NCBI RefSeq assembly: GCF_021404405.1
Contig: NZ_JABFTV010000009.1
Location: 62,001 to 126,000 of the forward strand
Direction: 5' to 3'
Source: Billgrantia aerodenitrificans
Lineage (GTDB): Bacteria > Pseudomonadota > Gammaproteobacteria > Pseudomonadales > Halomonadaceae
DNA length: 64,000 bases
In this document: positions 36,506 to 45,198 of the stretch, one piece after another
Position numbering within the stretch: the first letter of the stretch is position 1
How the letters are laid out: each line of letters starts with the position of its first letter
Notes under the pieces: model-generated
The model's database searches: none
The model's input: the letters and a program-made list of their open reading frames with translations, nothing else
Told to the model about the DNA's origin: nothing
Made by a program: the position numbers and the translations under genes

Positions 36506-36520
36506 CACGTCACTCCTCGG
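36495..36520. terminator. Palindrome at convergent gene ends
   Basis: Perfect 12-bp arms CCGAGGAGTGAC (36495-36506) and GTCACTCCTCGG (36509-36520) with 2 bp between. It spans the stop of the upstream GGDEF-EAL gene and faces the amidase stop at 36528. It probably serves as a terminator for both strands, although no T-run is present. Confidence 0.55.
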
Positions 36521-36527
36521 ATCGCTC

Positions 36528-37934
36528 TCACACCTGCTTCGGCCGCTCGGGAAAGGTGGGTGGGTAGGCCGCCAGGTAAGCCTGGCTGACGCGCAGCACG
36601 CGTGCGTCGTCATGCTTGCCACCGGCCAACTGGAAACCGACCGGCAGACCATCCGGCGTGAAGCCGCAGGGAATGGAAGCGGCCGGCTGCTGGCTGAGAT
36701 TGAAGGGATAGGAAAACGGCGCCCACTCCGCCCAGTCGCGCATGCCACTGCCCGGCGGCACATCGTGATGAAGGGGGAAGGGGCGCACTGCCACCGAAGG
36801 TGTCATCACCAGGTGATAGCGCTGGTTGAAGTGCTCGAGCCCCTCCGTCAGCCGCGCCCGGTCCCTGAGCGCATAGAACATGTCAAGTGCACTGAGCCGC
36901 TCCGCCCGCTTCGCATCCGACACCAGGCCACTGTCCAGCAGCCGTCGCTGGCGTTCATTGTGCTCGCGATAGACGGCAAGCGAAGCGGTGAACCAAAGAG
37001 TATTGAAGATGCGGATAGGCAATTCGAAGCCGGGATCGACCTCCTCCACCACAGCCCCCAGCGCTTCCAGACGATGGGCGGCCTGACGCACGCACTCGGC
37101 CACCTCCGGCTCCACCCGGGCATAGCCCAGGGTAGGCGAAAAGGCGATGCGCATGCCCTCGATATCCTGACCCAGCTCCTCCCCCCAATCGACAGGCTGA
37201 CCGCGCAGGGCGTAGGGATCACGATAATCGTAGCGCCCCATCACGTTCAGCATGCGCACCGCATCGGCCACGGTTCGCGTCAGCGGCCCAAGGTGGGAGA
37301 GCGTCGGCTCTTTGGACCGAGGCCACTCCGGCACCCAGCCGAAGGTGGGTTTGAAGCCGAACACGCCGGTAAACGAGGCGGGTATGCGGATCGAGCCACC
37401 CGAATCGCCGCCCTGGTGCAGCACACCCATGTTGAGCGCCGCAGCGACAGCGGCCCCCCCGGAAGAGCCACCCGGCGTCAGTCGCGTATCCCACGGATTG
37501 GCGGTGGCGCCGAAGACACGGTTGTCGGTAATGGCCTTCCAACCGAACTCCGGGGTATTAGTCTTGCCCAGAATCACCGCGCCGGCCTCGCGGAGCATGC
37601 GAGCCGGTGGAGAGTCCTGCTCGCAGGGAGCGTCCGACACCGTCAACGACCCTTTGCGCGCCGGCAAACCGATCGACTCGGTCAAATCCTTCAACGACAC
37701 GGGAATACCGTCTAACCCGCTCAGCGGCCGCCCTGCCTGCCAGCGCTTGCTCGACGCCTCGGCAGCGGCTTCGGCGCCTTCCCTGTCGACCAGTACATAG
37801 GCATTGACAGCTTCGTTGAAGCGCTCGATGCGCTCCAGCGCCGCGCGTGTCGCTTCCAACGGCGACGCCTTGCCACTCTCGAACAGCTCTCTCAGCTGGC
37901 CAGCATCCATGGCACCCAGATCGGTATCGCTCAC
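36528..37934 (-). CDS. Amidase, amidase-signature family
   Basis: A 468-residue Ser-cisSer-Lys hydrolase of the amidase-signature family, which includes GatA, fatty-acid amide hydrolase and aryl amidases. The catalytic Lys82 lies in V-S-L-K-D, the cis-Ser at about 157 in G-G-S-S-G-G, and the nucleophile Ser181 in G-G-S-I-R-I-P-A. It is not GatA of the Glu-tRNA amidotransferase, as no gatB or gatC lies near. The substrate is unknown. It starts with GTG at 37934, after a strong AGGAGG at 6 bp. It is 85 bp downstream of a dehydrogenase gene on the same strand. Confidence 0.88.
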   Translation of the reverse strand: MSDTDLGAMDAGQLRELFESGKASPLEATRAALERIERFNEAVNAYVLVDREGAEAAAEASSKRWQAGRPLSGLDGIPVSLKDLTESIGLPARKGSLTVSDAPCEQDSPPARMLREAGAVILGKTNTPEFGWKAITDNRVFGATANPWDTRLTPGGSSGGAAVAAALNMGVLHQGGDSGGSIRIPASFTGVFGFKPTFGWVPEWPRSKEPTLSHLGPLTRTVADAVRMLNVMGRYDYRDPYALRGQPVDWGEELGQDIEGMRIAFSPTLGYARVEPEVAECVRQAAHRLEALGAVVEEVDPGFELPIRIFNTLWFTASLAVYREHNERQRRLLDSGLVSDAKRAERLSALDMFYALRDRARLTEGLEHFNQRYHLVMTPSVAVRPFPLHHDVPPGSGMRDWAEWAPFSYPFNLSQQPAASIPCGFTPDGLPVGFQLAGGKHDDARVLRVSQAYLAAYPPTFPERPKQV

Positions 37935-38019
37935 AAGAACCTCCTTTTTTCCAGTGAGACACTACTGATTGTGGAAAACAGGTGGCCACCAGCGCAACCA
38001 CACGGCAACAGCAACGCCT

Positions 38020-38982
38020 TCAGCGCTTCCCTGCCAACCAGCGCCCCACCATCAGGGCGGCAGTGGCCGAAGCCGCTACCAGAACACCCTGGCGCAGCCT
38101 CGATGAGCGATAGCCGCCGTCGATCCGACGCTCCCCCCCGGGTGGCTGGAACAGATTGCCCGAAGAGCGGGGAATTGGTCTGGCACGACGCACCGAGCCA
38201 TCGACCAGCGCGGCATTGAGAATGCTGTAGCCTGGCACGAAGCGCGCAAGCAGCGAGAGTATCGCGGGCAAGCCGACGTAGGCGCTGTGACGCGGACGCC
38301 TGGCCAGCCCCACGATGGCCTTCGCCGTGCGCCGGGGATCGTAGACCGGGGGCACCGGTTTGATCGCACGGCCGGTAAAGTTGCCACCGTCACGGAACCC
38401 CGGCGTGTCCATGACGGAAGGATAGACGTTGCAGACGTGCAGCTCGGGCCACTGCCGGAGTTCGCCACGCAGGCTGTCAGCAAAGGCCCGCAGGCCGAAC
38501 TTGGCGGCACTGTAGGAAGCGGCATAGGGCTGCGGCGCCCAGCCACCCAGCGAGATATTGTTGATCAGGATGCCGCGGCCCTGGCGCTTGAAGTGTGGTA
38601 GCACCGCATGAGCACCGCGCAACCCGCCCAGCAAGTCGGTCTGCACCACCTGCTCGTGGACGTCGAGCGGCACCTCCTCGAACGGTCCCAGCGCTCCGAC
38701 CCCAGCGTTGTTGACCCAAATATCGATGCGACCGGCCAGGTCGATGGCACTCTCCGCCAGACGGGACATCTCGTCGCTGTTGCTGACGTCGGCCACGACG
38801 ATACGCGCCTGACCGCCCAGGCGATGACACGTCTCGGCGACATCGTGAAGGGCGTGACGATCACGCCCGGCCAGGAACAGCGCCGCCCCACAGCGGGCAA
38901 ACTCGTAGGCCGTCGCCCGACCTATACCGCTGGAAGCCCCTGTCAGCACGACTACTGAATTGCGCAAGTCTCGCAGCTGCAT
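38020..38982 (-). CDS. Short-chain dehydrogenase/reductase with C-terminal hydrophobic tail
   Basis: A 320-residue SDR. It has the NAD(P)-binding T-G-A-S-S-G-I-G near the N-terminus, then N-N-A-G-V-G, then a catalytic Ser and Y-S-A-A-K. After the catalytic core it extends by about 80 residues. That extension includes a basic, proline-rich stretch and ends in a hydrophobic A-S-A-T-A-A-L-M-V-G segment that may anchor it to the membrane. The substrate is unknown. The ATG at 38982 follows GGAGGAAATGGA, a near-perfect ribosome site. Confidence 0.9.
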   Translation of the reverse strand: MQLRDLRNSVVVLTGASSGIGRATAYEFARCGAALFLAGRDRHALHDVAETCHRLGGQARIVVADVSNSDEMSRLAESAIDLAGRIDIWVNNAGVGALGPFEEVPLDVHEQVVQTDLLGGLRGAHAVLPHFKRQGRGILINNISLGGWAPQPYAASYSAAKFGLRAFADSLRGELRQWPELHVCNVYPSVMDTPGFRDGGNFTGRAIKPVPPVYDPRRTAKAIVGLARRPRHSAYVGLPAILSLLARFVPGYSILNAALVDGSVRRARPIPRSSGNLFQPPGGERRIDGGYRSSRLRQGVLVAASATAALMVGRWLAGKR

Positions 38983-39237
38983 TCCATTTCCTCCCTGAAG
39001 ACGAATAACCTGTGAGCCACAACGTCCGGACATGCCGGGACGCAGGCCCACCCTGCCCTCAACGTAGTCAATACCGAAAGAAACCGACGAATCGCCAAGG
39101 GCCGCAGCGGCGAACACGACGAAGCCCGCTGGACGAAGACCTGGCGCATGCAGAGCGGAAAGAAGCAACGCACCCTCTCGACTTGGTCGAGGGCATAGGG
39201 AATTTTACGGGTATTTTTCGGGGTTTATGGGCACAAG

Positions 39238-39269
39238 AAAAAGCCGCCTGGCGCGATGCGCCAAGCGGC
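39238..39269 (-). terminator. Terminator of tRNA-Ala
   Basis: Minus strand: a stem with arms GCCGC-GGCGC and GCGCC-GCGGC (39243-39269) and a short loop, followed by TTTTT. It begins about 19 bp after the tRNA 3' end. Confidence 0.8.
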
Positions 39270-39287
39270 TGATTCGTCGAAGCTTGT

Positions 39288-39363
39288 TGGTGGAGCCTAG
39301 CGGGATCGAACCGCTGACCTCAACACTGCCAGTGTTGCGCTCTCCCAGCTGAGCTAAGGCCCC
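39288..39363 (-). tRNA. tRNA-Ala (anticodon GGC)
   Basis: A complete 76-nt cloverleaf: acceptor GGGGCCT/AGGCTCC, D arm, anticodon stem CAACA/TGTTG with loop CTGGCAG (anticodon GGC), T arm AGCGG-TTCGATC-CCGCT, and an encoded CCA. The G3-U70 wobble pair, the alanine identity element, is present. Confidence 0.97.
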
Positions 39364-39393
39364 ACGTGCACTCGCCTTGCGAGAACGAGGCGA

Positions 39394-39422
39394 ATCTTAC
39401 TCGCCACACGCAGCTCCGTCAA
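39394..39422 (-). promoter_or_regulatory. Sigma-70 promoter of tRNA-Ala
   Basis: Minus strand: TTGACG (39417-39422), a 17-bp spacer, then TAAGAT (39394-39399), 31 bp before the tRNA 5' end. The sequence after the -10 is GC-rich, as in stringently controlled tRNA promoters. Confidence 0.75.
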
Positions 39423-39614
39423 TACCTGAACATTGATGATGGCCTTCGTTGAGAAATACCATGGAAAGCGGATACTCATTCAATTTCCCTTGTCGGGCGA
39501 GTATGGCAAGCTTGCCCAGGACTACGTGGGTTCACTCGATAGCATCGCGGAATCCGATCACGAGCCTGCGGCCCCTGCCTGACGGCAGCCGCCGTAATGA
39601 CGAGGAATGTCAGC

Positions 39615-40268
39615 TTGATCAAGGTGCTCATTGTCGATGACCATCACCTGGTTCGTACCAGCCTCGCTCGCCTGCTGGAGAACGAAGAAGACATAGAAGT
39701 GCTGGGCGAAGCCGCCAGCGGCGAAGAAGCCGTCACGCTGTGCCGCACGCTCGAGCCGGACGTGGTACTGATGGACTTGCGCATGCCGGGCATCGGCGGG
39801 CTCGAGGCTACACGCAAGATCATGCGCAACAGCGCCGACGTACGCATTCTGGCCCTGACCGGCTTCATGGAGGACAACTTCGCCCAGCGCATGCTCGAAG
39901 CCGGTGCCGGGGGGTTCATCAGCAAGGACACCCAGGTGGAGGACATGGTCGAAGCCATTCGCAGCGTCTTTGCCGGCCACCGCTACATCAGCCCGGACAT
40001 CGCCCAGCGTCTGGTGCTGTCGCGCTTCGACTCCGAGGAAAATCCGTTCGACAAGCTTTCCCAGCGCGAGCTACAGGTCGCCATGATGATCGTCAACTGT
40101 CAGCGGGTCTCGGAGATCTCCGACCGGCTGTTCCTCAGCCCCAAGACCGTCAACACCTATCGCTACCGAATCTTCGAGAAACTCGGTGTCGAAACCGACG
40201 TGGAGCTGACGCACCTGGGACTGAAGCACGGCCTGGTAGAGGGGTTCGACACCACTCCCACGAGCTGA
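39615..40268 (+). CDS. uvrY: Response regulator UvrY/GacA
   Basis: About 217 residues: a receiver domain (V-D-D-H near the start, phosphoacceptor Asp in V-V-L-M-D-L-R, conserved Lys in I-S-K-D) and a LuxR-type HTH (L-S-Q-R-E-L-Q, then L-S-P-K-T-V-N-T-Y-R-Y-R-I-F-E-K-L). GacA/UvrY is the partner of BarA/GacS and activates csr small RNAs. Position next to uvrC is diagnostic. The TTG start at 39615 is preferred because GAGGAA lies 7 bp upstream and the protein then begins M-I-K-V-L like GacA. The ATG at 39597 has no ribosome site. The receiver reads L-A-L-T-G-F-M rather than the commoner V-A-V-T. Confidence 0.93.
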   Translation: MIKVLIVDDHHLVRTSLARLLENEEDIEVLGEAASGEEAVTLCRTLEPDVVLMDLRMPGIGGLEATRKIMRNSADVRILALTGFMEDNFAQRMLEAGAGGFISKDTQVEDMVEAIRSVFAGHRYISPDIAQRLVLSRFDSEENPFDKLSQRELQVAMMIVNCQRVSEISDRLFLSPKTVNTYRYRIFEKLGVETDVELTHLGLKHGLVEGFDTTPTS

Positions 40269-40292
40269 GCGAGCGTCTGGTATCCTAGCACC

Positions 40293-42107
40293 ATGAGCTT
40301 CGATTCACGCCAGTTCCTCGCCAACCTCACCCAGTCGCCGGGCATCTACCGCATGCTGGACGAGCACGGTGAAACACTCTACGTCGGCAAGGCCAAGCGT
40401 CTGAAGGCGCGCTTGGCCAGCTACTTCCGCGGCGCGCTCAATACCAAGACCCAGGCCATGGTGTCGCGCATCGCCGATGTGCAAGTGACGGTCACGCGCA
40501 GCGAAATCGAGGCGCTGCTGCTCGAGCAGACCCTGATCAAGGAGCTGCGTCCGCCGTACAACATCCTGCTGCGCGACGACAAGTCCTATCCCTTCGTCTT
40601 CGTCACCGACCGCCATCCGTTCCCGGCGCTCGAGTACAAGCGAGCCCGTCGGCGCCATGAGGGCGGCCGCTACCTCGGCCCCTATCCCAGCAGCAACGCC
40701 GTACGTGAAAGCCTGTCGCTGATGCAGAAGATCTTTCGCATACGCAACTGCGAGGACAGCGTCTTTGCCCATCGCACGCGCCCCTGCCTGCAGTACCAGA
40801 TCCGACGCTGCAGCGCACCCTGCGTGGGCTATATCGGTGAAGCCGATTACCGTCGCGACCTTGAGCACGCGGTAATGTGCCTCGAAGGCCGCAGCGAACA
40901 GGTCACCCAGGAGCTGACCGAGGCCATGGAGACAGCCAGCCGCAATCTGGCCTTCGAGGATGCAGCCCGCCTGCGCGACCAGATCCAGCACCTGCGCCAG
41001 CTGCAGCACCGCCAGTTCGTCGACACGGAAGGCGGCGACGCCGACGTCTTTGCCCTGGCCGAACGCGAAGGAGCACTGTGCATCTCCGTACTGGCGGTTC
41101 GTCAGGGGCGGCTACTGGGCGCTCGCCATCAGGCGCCGGACAATGGCCTGGGGCTCGATCCCGCCGAGCTGCTGGGCGAGTTCGTCAGTCAGTACTACCT
41201 GGGCCAGGGGCGCGAGATACCGCGCGAGGTGATCGGCAGCCTGCCACTGCCCGACAGCGACATCCTGGAAAGCGCACTGAGCAGTCGCGCCGAGCGGCGC
41301 GTCCGGGTCACCCACAGGGTGCGTGGCCACCGCAGCCAGTGGCTGGAACTGGCCAGAACCAATGCCGAACAGCAGCTCGGCAGCCGACTGGCCAGCCAGG
41401 GCGAACTCGAGCGGCGATTCAGCAGCTTGCAAACCGCCCTGGAACTCCCCGACCCGCCCGAGCGGCTCGAATGCTTCGATATCAGCCACAGCCACGGCGA
41501 GGCCACCGTGGCCTCCTGCGTAGTATTCGACCGCAATGGTCCACGCAAGTCCGATTACCGTCGCTTCAACATCGAGGGTGAAACCGCAGGCGACGACTAC
41601 GCCGCCATGCGCCAGGCACTCACCAGACGCTTTCGGCGTCTAGCCGAGGGGGAAGGCATCGCTCCCGACATCCTGCTGCTGGATGGCGGCAAGGGGCAGC
41701 TCAACCTGGCCCGCGAGGTCCTTGCCGAGCTGGGAGTCGGCAACATCCTGCTGCTCGGCGTGGCCAAGGGCACCACTCGCAAGGCCGGCCTCGAGACCCT
41801 GTTCATCGAAACCATCGATCGCACCCTCGACCTGCCAGCATCTTCACCCGGGCTACACCTGATCCAGCACGTGCGTGACGAAGCGCACCGCTTCGCCATC
41901 ACCGGACATCGCAACCGCCGTGACAAGGCCCGACGCAGCTCCGCACTGGAAGGCATTGCCGGCATCGGACCCAAACGTCGGCGCGAGCTGCTGCGCTTCT
42001 TCGGCGGGTTGCAGGGGGTCAAACAGGCCAGCCGTGAAGAATTGGCCCGGGTTCCCGGCATCAGCGACGCGCTGGCCGAAGCGATTCATCGCTCCTTGCA
42101 TGGATGA
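40293..42107 (+). CDS. uvrC: Excinuclease ABC subunit C
   Basis: A 604-residue nucleotide-excision-repair endonuclease. The N-terminal GIY-YIG nuclease (G-I-Y-R-M and L-Y-V-G-K-A-K) makes the 3' cut. The UVR helix pair follows (about 200-235). The C-terminal RNase H-like domain (C-F-D-I-S-H-S-H-G) makes the 5' cut, and tandem helix-hairpin-helix motifs lie at the end (G-I-G-P-K-R-R, V-P-G-I-S). It starts 24 bp after uvrY, with no strong ribosome site. Confidence 0.97.
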   Translation: MSFDSRQFLANLTQSPGIYRMLDEHGETLYVGKAKRLKARLASYFRGALNTKTQAMVSRIADVQVTVTRSEIEALLLEQTLIKELRPPYNILLRDDKSYPFVFVTDRHPFPALEYKRARRRHEGGRYLGPYPSSNAVRESLSLMQKIFRIRNCEDSVFAHRTRPCLQYQIRRCSAPCVGYIGEADYRRDLEHAVMCLEGRSEQVTQELTEAMETASRNLAFEDAARLRDQIQHLRQLQHRQFVDTEGGDADVFALAEREGALCISVLAVRQGRLLGARHQAPDNGLGLDPAELLGEFVSQYYLGQGREIPREVIGSLPLPDSDILESALSSRAERRVRVTHRVRGHRSQWLELARTNAEQQLGSRLASQGELERRFSSLQTALELPDPPERLECFDISHSHGEATVASCVVFDRNGPRKSDYRRFNIEGETAGDDYAAMRQALTRRFRRLAEGEGIAPDILLLDGGKGQLNLAREVLAELGVGNILLLGVAKGTTRKAGLETLFIETIDRTLDLPASSPGLHLIQHVRDEAHRFAITGHRNRRDKARRSSALEGIAGIGPKRRRELLRFFGGLQGVKQASREELARVPGISDALAEAIHRSLHG

Positions 42108-42174
42108 TGGCGCCCGGTACAGATAGAATGGGGCCTCTTCGGCTTTCCTGACCTTAGGCAAGGACCCCTCGTCA

Positions 42175-42723
42175 ATGAACATCCCCAACATCCTGACGCT
42201 GGCAAGAATCGCCTTCATCCCGCTGCTGGTGGTGTTCTTCTACCTTCCCTATTCCTGGAGCATGCCGGTGGCGGCCGGCCTGTTCGCCCTGGCCTCCGTG
42301 ACCGACTGGCTCGACGGCTACCTGGCCCGTCGCTGGAATCAGTCCACCCCGTTCGGCGCCTTTCTCGATCCGGTAGCGGACAAGTTGATGGTTGCCGTAG
42401 CCCTGGCGCTGCTGATCGAGCGCTTCGACAGCATCTGGCTGACCCTGCCGGCGCTGGTGATCATCGGCCGTGAGATCGTGATTTCGGCGCTGCGCGAATG
42501 GATGGCCGAAATGGGCAAGCGCGGCAAAGTGGCCGTTTCCTGGCTGGGCAAGGCCAAGACCACCATGCAGATGATTGCGCTACTGCTGCTACTGGCTTTC
42601 GCGCCCGGCACTCAGCTCTCGCTGCTGGGCGTTTTGACCCTGCATGCGGCCGCCATCATGACGCTCTGGTCGATGGTGATGTACCTGCGCGCCGCCTGGC
42701 CCCACCTGTCCCGCGCCATGTAG
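42175..42723 (+). CDS. pgsA: CDP-diacylglycerol-glycerol-3-phosphate phosphatidyltransferase
   Basis: A 182-residue membrane enzyme making phosphatidylglycerol-phosphate. The CDP-alcohol phosphotransferase motif D-W-L-D-G-Y-L-A-R-R, then G-A-F-L-D-P-V-A-D-K, is complete. It begins M-N-I-P-N-I-L-T-L-A-R-I like other PgsA proteins. It lies between uvrC and the tRNA cluster, as in E. coli. Confidence 0.97.
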   Translation: MNIPNILTLARIAFIPLLVVFFYLPYSWSMPVAAGLFALASVTDWLDGYLARRWNQSTPFGAFLDPVADKLMVAVALALLIERFDSIWLTLPALVIIGREIVISALREWMAEMGKRGKVAVSWLGKAKTTMQMIALLLLLAFAPGTQLSLLGVLTLHAAAIMTLWSMVMYLRAAWPHLSRAM

Positions 42724-42751
42724 GCTGACAGCAGCGAACGCCAACAAGTGA

Positions 42752-42779
42752 TTGACACTAAGCGGCTTATCCGTATAAT
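42752..42779 (+). promoter_or_regulatory. Sigma-70 promoter of the tRNA-Gly-Cys-Leu cluster
   Basis: A perfect -35 TTGACA (42752-42757) and a perfect -10 TATAAT (42774-42779) with a 16-bp spacer, 15 bp before the tRNA-Gly 5' end. Confidence 0.85.
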
Positions 42780-42794
42780 TCGCTCTCGAGTCGA

Positions 42795-42869
42795 GCGGGA
42801 ATAGCTCAGTGGTAGAGCATCGCCTTGCCAAGGCGAGGGTCGGGAGTTCGAATCTCCTTTCCCGCTCCA
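42795..42869 (+). tRNA. tRNA-Gly (anticodon GCC)
   Basis: A 75-nt cloverleaf: acceptor GCGGGAA/TTCCCGC, anticodon stem CGCCT/AGGCG-type with loop TTGCCAA (GCC), T arm GGGAG-TTCGAAT-CTCCT, and an encoded TCCA end. It corresponds to glyW of the conserved pgsA-glyW-cysT-leuZ order. Confidence 0.97.
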
Positions 42870-42970
42870 AATCTCTTGCGGGCCAAGCTCCAGGAGAGGC
42901 GGTATCGAGAGGGTCGTGAGCCGGAACGCCGGTCCGATCGATCTCCTTCTCGCCCAATACGACTCTCAGA

Positions 42971-43044
42971 GGCTGGATGGCAGAGTGGTTATGCAGCGGA
43001 CTGCAACTCCGTGTACGCCGGTTCGATTCCGACTCCAGCCTCCA
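42971..43044 (+). tRNA. tRNA-Cys (anticodon GCA)
   Basis: A 74-nt cloverleaf: acceptor GGCTGGA/TCCAGCC, anticodon loop CTGCAAC (GCA), a short variable loop, and an encoded TCCA. Second tRNA of the cluster. Confidence 0.96.
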
Positions 43045-43083
43045 TTTCTTGTTCCCTTTCAGCTGCCTGCTCGAAACCGTGCC

Positions 43084-43170
43084 GCCCGGATGGCGAAATT
43101 GGTAGACGCAAGAGACTTAAAATCTCTCGGTGGCAACACCGTGCCGGTTCGAGCCCGGCTCCGGGCACCA
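43084..43170 (+). tRNA. tRNA-Leu (anticodon UAA)
   Basis: An 87-nt class-II tRNA: acceptor GCCCGGA/TCCGGGC, anticodon loop TTAAAAT (TAA), a long variable arm CGGTGGCAACACCG, and an encoded ACCA. Its 3' half (43121-43170) is the left attachment site of the island and is repeated at 49244-49293. The tRNA itself remains intact. Confidence 0.97.
43121..43170 (+). repeat. Left attachment site (attL) inside tRNA-Leu
   Basis: 50 bp from the anticodon stem through CCA. It matches 49244-49293 at 49 of 50 positions; the single change is TTCGAGCCC here against TTCAAGCCC there. The match stops exactly at the end of the tRNA. Confidence 0.92.
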
Positions 43171-43209
43171 ATCCTTTCAATCTCTTACGTCATCCAATCT
43201 CTTGCTGAC

Positions 43210-44393
43210 CTAGTGCGTGGTCGCATTTTGGTCGCAGAACCTCGGTAGCTTCCCTGCGACCTGGTCCAGTCTCGAATCGAACATGTGAGCGTATCGGCTC
43301 GTCACCACCAGACTGCTGTGGCCCAACAGCGCCTGCACCGTCGTCATCACCTCGCCGGCTTCCGCCAGTAGCGAGGCATACGTGTGACGCAGATCGTGGA
43401 ACCGCAGATCCGGCCGCCCTACTGCCGCCCTCGCCTTCTCGAACGCCGACCGTAGCCGTTGCTCGCTGGTGTCGAACGGCAGTTGCTCTACCAAGGCATG
43501 GCCATCTTCCGGCAAAGGGATCACCCTCGCCTTCCCGCTCTTGGTTTGCCCTGGTCGCAACACGATGCGACCGGCCTGCAGGTTCGATCGCTCGAGACTG
43601 AGCAGCTCGCCCTTCCGCAGCCCGGTGAGGCAGGCCAGCAGAATCACCTTCCGCTCGATCTCCTTGCCTTTCGGTACCGCGGTGACCAGCTCCCGGATCT
43701 CGTCCGCCGTGAGGTAGACGTGCCGCTCGTTCTTCGGCGCCGGCTTCGAGAGCTTCGCGCCCAGCGGCTGATCGATCCAGTCCCACTCCTTGAAGGCCAA
43801 GCCCAGCACCCGCTTCACCACCTGCACGCGATTATTGATCGTGCTCTGGCTGAGTCGTGCGCCTCTCATTTCCTTGATCATGCGCCGAGCCGCATTCAGC
43901 GTCTCCTGCCCGAGCATCACGTCGGGCGCTTCCCGATCAAACCACTTCGCCACCCAGCGAATGCTTGGCCCTGGCTCTCCGTGTCGTACTCCTCGACCCA
44001 GCGCAACAACCCTTCCATGAACGTCTTGCGCCGGGCCCGCCCCATAACGCCATTGAACCGCGCCTCGTTCAGCTCAGCGCGTCGCTTCGTGGCATATTCT
44101 TCTGCATCCTCTTCTGTTGTAAACGAGCATTGATATCTGCCGCGCTCACCCGTTTCGATGACAACCCACCGATCCCGGGCGGCACGGTACCGGACCGTGA
44201 CTCCCATTGTGTCCCCCCCCCTATCCCTGGGGCTGCGCTTGCAACGCTCAATGTATGCTTGCACGGCGTCGCGCTCAAATCTCACGTTGCCGCCGAGCTC
44301 GACATAGCCGATCTCGTCCTTGAGGGCATAGGCCTTGCGCTGGCTGACCTGCAGCAGCTCGGCGACCTCGCCGGGCGTCATGAGTGGTTGCAT
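43210..44393 (-). pseudogene. Frameshifted HTH-tyrosine integrase
   Basis: The N-terminal part (44393 down to about 43960) encodes an excisionase-type HTH (L-M-T-P-G-E-V-A-E-L-L-Q-V-S). It runs on in frame into the start of an integrase (M-G-V-T-V-R-Y-R-A-A-R-D-R-W at 44207). Near 43965 the frame breaks: R-W-V-E-E-Y-D-T-E-S-Q-G should continue P-S-I-R-W-V-A-K-W-F-D in another frame. Restoring one base in the GGGCC run there rejoins them. The rest carries the core-binding and catalytic domains, with T-G-L-R-K-G-E, H-D-L-R-H-T-Y-A-S, L-G-H-S and Tyr in S-R-Y-A-H-M. All catalytic residues (R, K, H-x-x-R, H, Y) survive, so the lesion is recent or a sequencing error. The start at 44393 follows GGGGAGAAAG. 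Confidence 0.85.
43218..43236 (+). repeat. Left pair of 8-bp repeats, candidate integrase arm sites
   Basis: TGGTCGCA occurs at 43218-43225 and again at 43229-43236, 11 bp start to start, within the last codons of the integrase. The identical pair with identical spacing lies near the other end (49114-49132). Integrase arm-type sites commonly occur as short direct repeats one helical turn apart near each att core. Confidence 0.65.
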
Positions 44394-44409
44394 GGCTTTC
44401 TCCCCAGGC

Positions 44410-44433
44410 AAAAAGAAACCGCCTCGAGGGCGG
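44410..44433 (-). terminator. Terminator between cargo genes and integrase
   Basis: Minus strand: stem CCGCC-loop CTCGA-GGCGG followed by TTTCTTTTT, between the small gene at 44533 and the integrase start at 44393. It separates integrase transcription from the cargo. Confidence 0.7.
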
Positions 44434-44532
44434 CTAGTAAAGGTTTTCGCTGTAGTTCCGGGCCATCGAAGCCCGGCCCTGTTCGGTGTATCTGGTCGGC
44501 TGCCTCGGCTATCTGCCACGCCTCGGTCCGAG

Positions 44533-44772
44533 TCAGGAAGCTGCCCCACTGGTCGATGACCCACCTTCCATCATGTCAATCACAATTTTCAGCCTAGCGA
44601 GCTGGCCCTCAAGCGCCGCCACGACCTGTTCTCGCTCGTTTGCCAGCCTCAGTTCCTCTAACGATTCCTCGAGGCGTGCGGACAGGAGTTCGAGATCTCG
44701 CTCAGCTGCTTCCGCGCGTCTCCGCCATGCCTCAACCTCTATCTCCATCGCAGCTTGGGTCAGATCAGTCAT
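44533..44772 (-). CDS. Small coiled-coil protein of unknown function
   Basis: 79 residues, almost all helical and charged (E-A-W-R-R-R-A-E-A-A-E-R-D-L-E-L-L heptads), with no recognised domain. It is likely real because a perfect AGGAGGTGA lies 4 bp before the ATG and the start overlaps the stop of the preceding small gene by 4 bp. Such small coiled-coil genes are common beside phage integrases. Confidence 0.65.
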   Translation of the reverse strand: MTDLTQAAMEIEVEAWRRRAEAAERDLELLSARLEESLEELRLANEREQVVAALEGQLARLKIVIDMMEGGSSTSGAAS

Positions 44773-44987
44773 TGTTCACCTCCTAGGCTTTTCTTAGTCG
44801 CCTGAGATTCGCTCAACCTCTGCCACACTGCGCACCACCCGCAAGGCTTGCCGGCGAGCTGATCGTTGTCGCTATTCCAAACCCCGGGAACCTTGTGGGC
44901 GTGACCGGGCGCATTGCCACCAGCTCCACGCGGAAAGATGTCAATAATGACGGCCGTGACTTGCAGAGACCGGTCGCTCTCATCCAT
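44769..44987 (-). CDS. Small phage-like protein of unknown function
   Basis: 72 residues with a V-I-I-D-I-F-P-R-G-A-G-G-N segment and a C-terminal part containing C-G-W-C-A-V-W. I do not recognise the family. GGGGGTG lies 5 bp before the ATG, and its stop overlaps the next gene by ATGA, so the two are probably translated together. The 211 bases upstream (44988-45198) show no gene I can support. Confidence 0.55.
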   Translation of the reverse strand: MDESDRSLQVTAVIIDIFPRGAGGNAPGHAHKVPGVWNSDNDQLAGKPCGWCAVWQRLSESQATKKSLGGEQ

Positions 44988-45198
44988 CGGGCACCCCCAG
45001 AATGAAAGTTGCTAGGCTGAAATGGGCTCAGTGTTCGTAATGTGACGTACATTTCTATGCCGTCCATTGCACGGCATGGCGGGTCGCGCTCCTCCTCTTA
45101 TCTCCCCGGCAGAGGGCCGGAGAGCGCAGGATTATATTCGCGGTTACTCATGCTTCATTGTCATATTTCTGTAATATTACGTAGATTTGTGTTTCCTC

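Noticed and set aside
44813-45067. An 84-codon frame overlapping the 72-residue island gene
   Set aside because: The overlapping frame has the better ribosome site and is coupled to the next gene; this one has none.
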